Part shown: positions 17,168-24,639 of the stretch, piece after piece
How the letters are laid out: every line of letters starts with the position of its first letter
Position numbering within the stretch: the stretch's first letter is position 1
DNA from: Desulfonema limicola
GTDB taxonomy: Bacteria > Desulfobacterota > Desulfobacteria > Desulfobacterales > RPRI01
Reading direction: 5' to 3'
Assembly: GCA_020723255.1 (NCBI GenBank)
Contig: DYJH01000013.1
Span: 1 to 37,522, forward strand
DNA length: 37,522 nucleotides
Program-made: the position numbers and the translations under genes
The notes under the pieces: model-generated
What the model was told of the DNA's origin: nothing
Seen by the model: only the letters and a program-made list of their open reading frames with translations
Databases searched by the model: none

Positions 17168-17953
17168 ATGACCAACTTTGAAGACATTATTTATGAAAAA
17201 AGGGATGGGGCAGCTAAGATCACCTTCAACCGGCCGGAGGTTTATAATGCTATAAGACTAAAGACGATAGAGGAGCTGATTATCGCCTTTGAGGATGCAG
17301 ACAGGGATAACAGCTTAGTAGCAGTAGTGGTTACCGGTAAAGGAGATGCCTTTTGTGCCGGGGGAGATCTTTCACTTTTTAAAGATTTTTCTCCTGAAAA
17401 CGGAAGGGAGTTAGCCGCCCAATGTCTTAAGCTGGCTAACTTGATGAGGGGCATAGGTAAGCCCGTTATTGCGGCGGTAAATGGCTTTTGTATGGGTTGG
17501 GGACTTGAATTTGTTGTTTTTTGCGACCTTGCCGTTGCCTCGGATAATGCCCAATTTGAGCAGCCTGAACTTAGAGTAGGAAGCTGCCCTATGTTTGGGG
17601 CTACTCAGATGTTTCCCTTGATCATGGGAGATAAAAGGGCAAGAGAGGCAGTTTTTCTCTCAAAAAGATATGATGCAAAAGATGCGGAAAAGGCTGGATT
17701 GATAAACAAAGTAGTTCCTGAAAATAAACTGGAAGAGGCGGTGAATGCCTGGTGTAAGCGGCTCTCTGAGATGAGCCCCCAGGCCGTGAGAACTGCGAAG
17801 GTTGCCCTGGGAGTTATTCCCGATCTCCTTCACAGTGCTTTAAGACATGGCTTGATTTTAGCGCCAATGCTTTGGGAAACTCAGGAATCCAAAGAGGCAA
17901 TGACAGCCTTTGTGGAAAAGCGCAAAGCGGACTTTTCTTCGTTCAAAAAATGA
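17168..17953 (+). CDS. Enoyl-CoA hydratase/isomerase (crotonase) family protein
   Basis: The 261-residue protein is a complete crotonase: FNRPEVYNA near the start, CAGGDL (CoA/oxyanion-hole loop), NGFCMGWGLEF, and FEQPELRVG. Both acid/base glutamates of enoyl-CoA hydratase are present with the correct 20-residue spacing (E114 in GLEF and E134 in QPEL, matching rat E144 and E164). Hydration/dehydration of an enoyl-CoA is therefore plausible, although ring-hydrolase relatives such as BadI share the fold. The start is placed at 17168 behind GAAAGG. An ATG at 17111 overlapping the DUF1302 stop would add 19 residues unlike the family. It is translated in series with the dehydratase-type pair 9 nt downstream. 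Confidence 0.93.
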   Translation: MTNFEDIIYEKRDGAAKITFNRPEVYNAIRLKTIEELIIAFEDADRDNSLVAVVVTGKGDAFCAGGDLSLFKDFSPENGRELAAQCLKLANLMRGIGKPVIAAVNGFCMGWGLEFVVFCDLAVASDNAQFEQPELRVGSCPMFGATQMFPLIMGDKRAREAVFLSKRYDAKDAEKAGLINKVVPENKLEEAVNAWCKRLSEMSPQAVRTAKVALGVIPDLLHSALRHGLILAPMLWETQESKEAMTAFVEKRKADFSSFKK

Positions 17954-17962
17954 CGGGTATCT

Positions 17963-19108
17963 ATGATAAAGAGTCTGGAAAAACTGCGAACAATAACTGG
18001 ACATTTTTACAACAATTATCTTAAGGAGGCCAAGGGGAAGGGGCAAAAGATTATCGGTTGGCTGTGCAACTATGTCCCCGTGGAAATCATCGAGGCGGCA
18101 GGAATGGTTCCGCTCAGGGTAATGGGAAAACCCGGAGAAATAAAGATGCATGAGGCAACAGCCTTTCTCAATCTTTATTCATGTTCCTTTACACGGACGG
18201 TTTTGCAGCTTGTGCTGGATAAACAGTATGATTTTTTAGATGGCTTCATAAATTGTGCTACCTGTGACGGGATGAGGAGGCTGGGAGATGCCTTGCCTTA
18301 TCATACAAATCTTCCTGTTTTATATACTTTGTCTGTCCCCCATAAAATGGACGAGGAAGCGGTAAGGTTCTTTACTGATGAGCTGGAGACAATCCGCCGG
18401 AAGTTTGAAAAGACCTTCGGAGTCAGCATTACCGATGATGCCCTGATAGAAGCCATCAAAACCTCAAATCAAGCCAGACGGCTGCTGGCAAGGCTCTATC
18501 TGATGCGAAAAAAAAATAATCCTCCTCTTACAGGTTCAGATGTGCAGGAAATATTGAATGCGATGACGGCTATCCCTATGAAAGAATTTCTCCCCCTGTT
18601 GGAGGGTATTCTTTCAGAGATGGAGGACAAAGCCCCTGATAAAAAAAACGGGGTCAGGCTGATGCTGAGCGGCAGCATCTTAAACAACTATGAATTTATT
18701 AAGGGGATTGAGGAATTAGGCGGCCTGGTGGTAATTGACGCCCTGTGCAGCGGGACCCGGCACTGGTTAGGAGAAATCGATCTTCAGAGTTGCAACAGCC
18801 CTCTTGGAGCTCTTGCAGCGTATTACCTGAAAAAATTTCCTTGCCCCAGGATGTATCCTTCCGAAGACCGCTTCCAAACCATAACCGATCTGGCCATGGA
18901 GTACAGAGTTCAGGGGGTGATCTCCACGGTTATCCGCTATTGCTCTATTCATATCTTTGATGCCCCCCGGTTGAGGGACAGATTATTAGATCTCAATATC
19001 CCGCTTCTTAACCTGGACATGGAATATGGTGCCAATATCAGCGGACAGGTGAAAACACGGGTCCAAGCCTTTATCGAAATGCTCGAGGAGAGTGTTGAAA
19101 ACCCATGA
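17963..19108 (+). CDS. 2-hydroxyacyl-CoA dehydratase / benzoyl-CoA reductase family subunit (BcrC/HgdB-like)
   Basis: These enzymes take very-low-potential electrons through [4Fe-4S] clusters to dehydrate 2-hydroxyacyl-CoAs or reduce aromatic acyl-CoAs. The 381 residues show the family pattern: GWLCNYVPVEIIEAAG near the start (cluster-ligand cysteine followed by P-E-AAG), then NCATCDGMRR, ALCSGTR, and IRYCSIHIFDAPRL towards the end, giving the expected cysteines. The length is that of BcrC (about 380 aa) and of HgdB/FldC. The next gene starts inside its stop codon (ATGA), so the two are translationally coupled and should form a heterodimer. The ATP-dependent activator (HgdC/FldI or BcrA/BcrD) is not encoded in this window. 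Substrate unknown. Confidence 0.92.
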   Translation: MIKSLEKLRTITGHFYNNYLKEAKGKGQKIIGWLCNYVPVEIIEAAGMVPLRVMGKPGEIKMHEATAFLNLYSCSFTRTVLQLVLDKQYDFLDGFINCATCDGMRRLGDALPYHTNLPVLYTLSVPHKMDEEAVRFFTDELETIRRKFEKTFGVSITDDALIEAIKTSNQARRLLARLYLMRKKNNPPLTGSDVQEILNAMTAIPMKEFLPLLEGILSEMEDKAPDKKNGVRLMLSGSILNNYEFIKGIEELGGLVVIDALCSGTRHWLGEIDLQSCNSPLGALAAYYLKKFPCPRMYPSEDRFQTITDLAMEYRVQGVISTVIRYCSIHIFDAPRLRDRLLDLNIPLLNLDMEYGANISGQVKTRVQAFIEMLEESVENP

Positions 19109-20373
19109 GAAAGATCATTGAGGTTGACAATAGTATATGGGATAAAGGTATCGATGTCTGGAAGTCGATCCTGAACTACCGGAAGGAGAAGAAAAATCCT
19201 AGCAAGAGTCAAGTCGCCTATTTTGAGCTTTATATCAAATACCTCGAAAGATTAAGATCTGCACGTGGCAAAGAATTTGCACATGCTACAAGTGTTCCGG
19301 CGGAGATATTTTACGCTATGGACATGGCGCCGGTTCTTCTTGTGGGCACCTGTTTTGCCATCACCCAGTGTATTAAAGAATATCCAAAAGCCATGGAGAT
19401 ATACCGGCAGTACGGCACAGCCGAGGAGATTTGCAGCGCTCATAAAAATGTTATCGCCCATTGCGTTTCAGGCTGGCTGCCCAGGCCAAACGTTTTTATC
19501 GATGTAGGAGGCGGGTGTGATGCCTTTGCCAATTCCATGAAAATTGGGGCTGAGCTTTATGGAGTTCCTCATTTTCAGGTAGATACACCCTACTACAAAA
19601 ATCAGAAATCGATTAATTACCTGGTTACGGAGTTTAAAAAGTTAATTACTTTTCTTGAAGATCAAAGCGGCAGGAAGATGAATTGGGATAAATTGAGTGC
19701 ATCTATGATTTATTCCCAGAAGATGATTGATTTATGGTGGGAGGTTTGGGAGTTGAGAAAAGCCTTTCCAAGCCCAATGGACAACCGTCGGTCATGGGAG
19801 ACCAACTGGATCAACTGGTTTTTTGCCGGGACGCCTGAAGGAGTTTATTACTGGGAGGTTTTAAGAAATGAGCTTTATGAGAGGGTCAAAACAGGAGTAG
19901 GCGCTTACCCTGAGGTCAGAGAGAAATACCGCCTCTTCGACCTCTTTATGGCTCCGGCCTGGGATTTGGGGATTCTGGAGTGGATGCAGCAGGAATATGG
20001 GGCCAATATAGTCCTGGAGGGACTGATTATGTATGATAGAGGCTTAGTGATGGATCCGGACAAGCCGCTGGAATCCATGGCCAAACGCTGGTATTATGGC
20101 CCTCTTATGAATGTTTTGCAAGGACCCACTGAGGACTATATTCAGGACATAGTTAGCCAGGTGGATGAATTTAAGCCTGATGGAGCAATCTGGTGGGACG
20201 GTTTTAGCTGTCGCCAGGCCGGTGCGGTTGATCTGATGGCCAAGTCCCTCGAAAAGATCGGCATCCCCACCATCAGAGTCAAATGTGACACCACCGATCC
20301 GGCCTTTGTCAGCAAGGCGGAGATGCGCCGGCAGTTGTCCGATTTTTTTGAGATGCTTGATTCAAGAAAATAG
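19105..20373 (+). CDS. 2-hydroxyacyl-CoA dehydratase / benzoyl-CoA reductase family subunit (BcrB-like)
   Basis: This is the second, larger member (422 aa) of the FeS dehydratase/reductase pair. Family segments include SVPAEIFYAMDMAPV near residue 65, the cysteine block SAHKNVIAHCVSGWLPRP, VGGGCDAFANSMK and, near the end, WWDGFSCRQAGAVD and RVKCDTTDP. The sizes (381 then 422 aa) and the order recall bcrC-bcrB of class I benzoyl-CoA reductases, but the A and D ATPase subunits are absent, so phenyllactyl-CoA-type dehydratases (FldBC) are an equally good comparison. Overlap of 4 nt with the upstream gene implies coupling. The tryptophan- and tyrosine-rich middle (residues about 215-265) may shape an unusual substrate pocket. 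Confidence 0.92.
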   Translation: MRKIIEVDNSIWDKGIDVWKSILNYRKEKKNPSKSQVAYFELYIKYLERLRSARGKEFAHATSVPAEIFYAMDMAPVLLVGTCFAITQCIKEYPKAMEIYRQYGTAEEICSAHKNVIAHCVSGWLPRPNVFIDVGGGCDAFANSMKIGAELYGVPHFQVDTPYYKNQKSINYLVTEFKKLITFLEDQSGRKMNWDKLSASMIYSQKMIDLWWEVWELRKAFPSPMDNRRSWETNWINWFFAGTPEGVYYWEVLRNELYERVKTGVGAYPEVREKYRLFDLFMAPAWDLGILEWMQQEYGANIVLEGLIMYDRGLVMDPDKPLESMAKRWYYGPLMNVLQGPTEDYIQDIVSQVDEFKPDGAIWWDGFSCRQAGAVDLMAKSLEKIGIPTIRVKCDTTDPAFVSKAEMRRQLSDFFEMLDSRK

Positions 20374-20421
20374 TTGTCCCCGGCTCAAGAGACTATCTAT
20401 TACAAATTATGGAGAGAAACA

Positions 20422-20868
20422 ATGGAACCTATATCCCCAAGAACACAAGCACCGGTTATTGGTGAGTGGAGACTCATTTCGTTTGAGATGCAAACAGGAA
20501 ATGAAGTCATCTACCCTTTTGGTAAACATGTGCAAGGAACAATTATGTACACTGCATCCGGGCGGTTTTTCGGACAAGTTATGCCCGGAGGCCGCCCTGC
20601 TTTTGCATCTGACGACCTGATGAAGGGAACAGACGAGGAAATGGCCGGCTATAGAGGATGCCAGGCGTATTACGGAAGTTATGAACTTGAAGGAGAAAAT
20701 GTAGTCATTCACCATGTGGAAGCCTCTTTATTTCCAAACTGGGAAGGGACATCACAAAGGCGGCTATTTGAGGTGTCAGGAAACCGGCTCAAGATTCGAA
20801 CACCGCCAATGCAGTGGGATGGCAGTGAGGTCAGCTCTGTTATTTTGCTTTTTGATCGGATCGTGTAG
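20422..20868 (+). CDS. Lipocalin-like domain protein (Lipocalin_5 type)
   Basis: The 148-residue protein has no signal peptide and shows the Lipocalin_5 pattern: IGEWRLISFEM at about residues 13-23, GTIMYTASGRFF at about 39-50, the central YYGSYELEGENVVIHHVEAS, then FPNWEGTSQRR, and closes with ILLFDRIV. Such domains form a small beta barrel that often binds a hydrophobic ligand; many sit in catabolic or polyketide operons without known function. The ATG at 20422 has GGAGAG upstream, while an in-frame TTG at 20374 is less likely. It is the last gene of this operon and converges with the regulator, whose stop is only 4 nt away. A decayed paralogue ends the second operon at 30523-30787. Confidence 0.85.
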   Translation: MEPISPRTQAPVIGEWRLISFEMQTGNEVIYPFGKHVQGTIMYTASGRFFGQVMPGGRPAFASDDLMKGTDEEMAGYRGCQAYYGSYELEGENVVIHHVEASLFPNWEGTSQRRLFEVSGNRLKIRTPPMQWDGSEVSSVILLFDRIV

Positions 20869-20872
20869 AACA

Positions 20873-22327
20873 CTAGAAACGCTTTTTTAAGATCTCTATC
20901 TCAATTGGGGATATCTTCAATTGCTCCATCAGTAAGGGATCTAAATTTCCACTCTGTCCGGCAATAAGCATGAGCCAGTTGCGGATCGTATGGTGATCAA
21001 CACCTATGATCTTTGCTGCGCCTCGTAAGGATATTCCTTGCAATAAAAGCTTAAAGGCACTGATAACCTTTTCTTGCGGAGAACGGAGTCCGGAAAAAAT
21101 ACTCCTTGCTCTGCTGCAGAAAGATCTGCCACATTCCTTACATAGAAACCTGCGGACCATCGTTCCGTCCTTGGTTCGGTATGTTCCATTAGAGATGATA
21201 TATGATTTTCCTCCTTCAGGCTGTAAATTGCATGCAGGATTCGGGCAAGTATTTTTTTCTTTGCCATATTGCTGCCCCCAATTATTCCGGTGTCCTTTTT
21301 CAACGGATGAATACCCGCCAACGGTTAGTTCCCCATCGGTTTCTGTTTTATCGGTATGTGCTTTTATCTTACTCTCATTATGCATTACAATTCCTAACGC
21401 CCCGAAAGGACCAAGAATCCGCGACATCTCAACTAATTCTATTTCATAAATATTAGAATGAATTTTACCGGGCAGGCAATTATGCTTTCCAGCAAGTCTG
21501 AATCCTAAGCTCGAAAGATGTATTTGCCCCTCCTCTGTAGCAGAATTGATAGCAATCAAATAATTTTTCTTATGCGTAATTTTTCTAAAATATTGTACGT
21601 TAGTTACATTGTGTCTATATCCTACATTCAAGCTTGCAGAAAAGATGGAATAAGTAAAAAAAACGCCTTGCTGAAAGGTCAGAATATTGCTTAACCTGTC
21701 GGGAGTCAGATGTCCTTCGAAAGTTCCCTTTTTAATGATCTCTGCGTAAACGTCCTTTGCTATGGGTAAACAGATTTGATGCCCCACATAATGTCCCCAG
21801 CAGTCAAAAACAATGCGATTCAATTCAGGCAATAACCTTATAGCAGCCTTGATAACATCTTCCCCCATGGGTTTCTCGTCGCCGTAAATATCATGATGAC
21901 AGGCAAGCATCATGCTGATATGTTTGTCCTTGGTAATCTTTTCATTATACAAGAGATCGGCATCAACGGACTGCTCATGGTTCACACATGAATCTTTTGA
22001 GTGAAATAATTTGTTTTCCATTAATGACAGGGCAAAGCGCCTTTTCTGTATTGAGTACCAAACGGGCTCATCGGCGTTAAGGACGATGCAAACCTGCATT
22101 GGAATTCCGGTGACTTCAGCAATATCATGCAGATTGTCAAGCCGTACCCTATTCCGATTAGTCTCCCAATTCCGTAGTTGCCGGACGCTGACTCCGAGCG
22201 ATGAGGCAAAACTCTCCTGACTTATCTTACGCCATTCTCGGTAATCTTTAATCAGAGCACCCAGTGATTTGTAAAATATTGTATCACTAGCGGAAATGTA
22301 TTTTCCTTGTGGAATAGACCGCTTCAA
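20873..22327 (-). CDS. Regulator with N-terminal XRE HTH and C-terminal zinc ribbon plus transposase-type HTH
   Basis: Residues about 22-80 are an XRE-type HTH (SQESFASSLGVSVRQLRNWE). About 280 residues of unrecognised domain follow, probably the ligand sensor. The C-terminal part has a four-cysteine ribbon (C361-x4-C366 ... C396-x2-C399) and a second HTH, SLRGAAKIIGVDHHTIRNW at about 433-451. This ribbon-HTH unit resembles the N-terminal part of IS1/InsA-type transposases, but no catalytic domain is present, so a regulator is the better call. It starts at TTG (22327), with AAGGATT upstream and no better codon in frame. It is divergent from the carboxylase operon, which it probably controls; a decayed paralogue lies in the same position before the glycyl radical enzyme operon. 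Confidence 0.8.
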   Translation of the reverse strand: MKRSIPQGKYISASDTIFYKSLGALIKDYREWRKISQESFASSLGVSVRQLRNWETNRNRVRLDNLHDIAEVTGIPMQVCIVLNADEPVWYSIQKRRFALSLMENKLFHSKDSCVNHEQSVDADLLYNEKITKDKHISMMLACHHDIYGDEKPMGEDVIKAAIRLLPELNRIVFDCWGHYVGHQICLPIAKDVYAEIIKKGTFEGHLTPDRLSNILTFQQGVFFTYSIFSASLNVGYRHNVTNVQYFRKITHKKNYLIAINSATEEGQIHLSSLGFRLAGKHNCLPGKIHSNIYEIELVEMSRILGPFGALGIVMHNESKIKAHTDKTETDGELTVGGYSSVEKGHRNNWGQQYGKEKNTCPNPACNLQPEGGKSYIISNGTYRTKDGTMVRRFLCKECGRSFCSRARSIFSGLRSPQEKVISAFKLLLQGISLRGAAKIIGVDHHTIRNWLMLIAGQSGNLDPLLMEQLKISPIEIEILKKRF

Positions 22328-22456
22328 TTCTATAATCCTTTTTATAATCCTTACATAATTACTAAGTACTAATTTTATATGATTTTATATCATTTTTTAA
22401 GAGAATGCAAATTGATTCTGTTAGTTACTATGCGAATTGAGAAAGGAAATCATAAG
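22328..22456. promoter_or_regulatory. Divergent promoter/operator region between regulator and carboxylase operon
   Basis: This 129-nt AT-rich gap carries several small repeats: TATAATCCTT twice with a 12-nt period (22331-22352), TACTAAG/TACTAAT in tandem (about 22360-22373), and an inverted ATGAT/ATCAT pair (22379-22391). One or more of these are good candidates for the regulator's binding site, and the TATAAT copies could also be promoter -10 elements. The ribosome binding site of the next gene, GAAAGGAA, lies at about 22441-22448. The assignment is by position and repetition only. Confidence 0.5.
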
Positions 22457-24616
22457 ATGGCGGAAGATAAAAAATATCTCATTTATTTAGATACAGGTGG
22501 GACCTTTTCTGATTGTGTCATCATAAAAGAGGACGGATCATTTGTGAGCGGCAAGGCATCCACGACGCCGGATAACTTAGCAACATGTTTTTTTAATTGC
22601 ATTGAAAACGCGGCACAGCAACTTGGAAAGGGACTAATAGATGTGCTTAAAAATTGCAAACTATTAGGCTTCGGCACTACAGCCGGGACTAATGCCTTAT
22701 TAACTCTTCAGGGACCGAAATTAGGTCTGATTACCACAGCCGGGTTTGAGGACACGACTATCATGATGCGGGGTGTAGGTCGATGGGCAGGTATTCATCC
22801 GTCAATAAGCATGCATGTGCCTGATACTGATAAGCCCCAGCCTCTGGTTCCCAGGTCATTGATCAAGGGCGTGACTGAACGTATAGATAACATTGGTGAA
22901 GTTGTTATCCCTCTCAATGAGCATGATGTAGTAAATGCGGTCAAGGAATTGATTAAGGAAGAAGTGGAAGGGATAGCCGTATGTCTGCTCTGTTCCTATG
23001 TCAATAGCGCCCATGAAAAGAGAATCGGCGAAATTATTGAGCAAATAGCCCCGGACATGCAGGTTTCTTTATCGTATGTGGTTTCGCCCCTGATCAGGGA
23101 ATATTCACGTTCAAACAGCACTATTGCCGACCTTTTTGTGGGCAAGGCCGTTAGAAGGCTTTTTAAAAACATCAAACATAAATTGGACGATTATGGGTAT
23201 GATCGTCCCCTTCTGGTTATGCAGGCCGCGGGTGGTCTCTCCCGCTCCGAGGTAGTCAGACCAATAACGACCCTGCATTCCGGGCCGGTTGGTGGGCTCA
23301 CGGGTGTAGAGTCTTTCATGAAGCTATATGGATATAAGAATGGAGTCGGAAGTGACGTGGGTGGCACCAGTTTTGATGTCAGCATCGTTCCGGAAGATGG
23401 CGCCAAGTTTTTAAGAGAGCCGGTGGTCGGTCGTTACAACCTTCAGAATCCAATGCGTGAGATATTAACATTCGGCGCCGGCGGAGGAACTATTGCATAT
23501 ATTGACAAGTTGAGCGGCACCCTGCGTGTAGGGCCTAAAAGCGCAGGATCAACTCCCGGCCCCGTCTGTTATGATAAAGGCGGGACTCAACCCACGGTCA
23601 CAGATGCGGATGTTATCATGGGCAGGATAGACCCCGATTATTTCCTGGGCGGAACCATAAAACTAAATAAAGAAAAAGCAGTCCGGGCTATGAAAGAGAT
23701 AATAGCTGATCCTTTGGGAATGACAGTATTAGATGCTGCGGAAGCAATTTGTCTTGTTGTAGATTCTTATATGAAGGATGTCCTGAACACGGCTTTTACA
23801 ACAAGGGGTTTGGATCCGAGGGAGTTTATACTATTTGCTTTTGGAGGCGCCGGGCCGGTGCACTGCGCAGGATACAGCAAAGACCTTGGTTTTCAAAAGG
23901 TAATCTCTATGCCATATTCGGCCACCTTTTCTGCGTTTGGAGCTTCTACCGCCAATGTCCTGCACCGTTACGAGAGTTCTCCCTTTGCCGTTATGACGAA
24001 CATCGAATTTGACAAATCGACACGACGGTTTAGGATTGCTGGTTTGGAAAGGCTTCCAAGAGAGGATATCGAGAGGTTCAACCGTATGTATAAAGACCTG
24101 GAGCGTCGCTGCTTTGAGGACATGGAGGCGGAGGGTTTTGCCAAGAAGGCTGTGAAGCTTGTTTATCCTGTTCGAATAAGATACGGCGGACAGCTTGATG
24201 AGGTGGAATTCATGTCTCCTGTGAATCAGATAAATACAACTGATGATTTAAAGGCAATACTTACTGCCTTTGAATCTGAATACGTCAGATTATTTTCGGA
24301 AGGAGCGCTATATCCTGAAGGCGGTGTTGAAATTATGGGTATAGCGCTGCAAGGATCGGCGGTTGTCACAACGCCTGTAATACCTGAGAAACACTTTGTG
24401 AGTGATGACCCCGGGCCTGCTATAAAGAGTGAACGAGATGTTTATTTTAACGGCAAGAATATATCCGCCCGCGTTTTTGATATGAATAAGGTACAAGTGG
24501 GGAATATAATTTTTGGTCCGGCCATAATTGAGGGGGTTGACACTAACCTTGTCGTTCCTCCGGACAGAAAGGTTACTATCGATCAGTATATGAATATGGT
24601 GATGGGAGATATTTGA
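22457..24616 (+). CDS. Hydantoinase A/acetone carboxylase beta-type subunit (ATPase subunit)
   Basis: The protein of 719 residues closely matches the length of acetone carboxylase subunit AcxA (about 717). It has the HyuA/oxoprolinase actin-like ATPase layout: DTGGTFSDC at residues 12-20 (phosphate 1), GSDVGGTSFDVS at 298-309 (phosphate 2), and FGGAGP at 462-467 (adenosine region). In acetone and acetophenone carboxylases this subunit phosphorylates the enolised ketone and/or bicarbonate. I start at 22457 behind GAAAGG; an upstream in-frame ATG at 22379 would add 26 unrelated residues. It heads the second operon. Hydantoinase or oxoprolinase activity is possible, but the fused gamma-like domain on the partner and the CoA ligase after it favour a ketone carboxylase. 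Confidence 0.88.
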   Translation: MAEDKKYLIYLDTGGTFSDCVIIKEDGSFVSGKASTTPDNLATCFFNCIENAAQQLGKGLIDVLKNCKLLGFGTTAGTNALLTLQGPKLGLITTAGFEDTTIMMRGVGRWAGIHPSISMHVPDTDKPQPLVPRSLIKGVTERIDNIGEVVIPLNEHDVVNAVKELIKEEVEGIAVCLLCSYVNSAHEKRIGEIIEQIAPDMQVSLSYVVSPLIREYSRSNSTIADLFVGKAVRRLFKNIKHKLDDYGYDRPLLVMQAAGGLSRSEVVRPITTLHSGPVGGLTGVESFMKLYGYKNGVGSDVGGTSFDVSIVPEDGAKFLREPVVGRYNLQNPMREILTFGAGGGTIAYIDKLSGTLRVGPKSAGSTPGPVCYDKGGTQPTVTDADVIMGRIDPDYFLGGTIKLNKEKAVRAMKEIIADPLGMTVLDAAEAICLVVDSYMKDVLNTAFTTRGLDPREFILFAFGGAGPVHCAGYSKDLGFQKVISMPYSATFSAFGASTANVLHRYESSPFAVMTNIEFDKSTRRFRIAGLERLPREDIERFNRMYKDLERRCFEDMEAEGFAKKAVKLVYPVRIRYGGQLDEVEFMSPVNQINTTDDLKAILTAFESEYVRLFSEGALYPEGGVEIMGIALQGSAVVTTPVIPEKHFVSDDPGPAIKSERDVYFNGKNISARVFDMNKVQVGNIIFGPAIIEGVDTNLVVPPDRKVTIDQYMNMVMGDI

Positions 24617-24639
24617 AAAAAGAAACGGAGGAAATACTA

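Noticed and set aside
20873-22327. A transposase gene, based on the zinc ribbon and HTH at the C-terminus
   Set aside because: No catalytic DDE or IS1-type domain, no terminal inverted repeats, and an N-terminal XRE domain with a divergent operon next to it fit a regulator.
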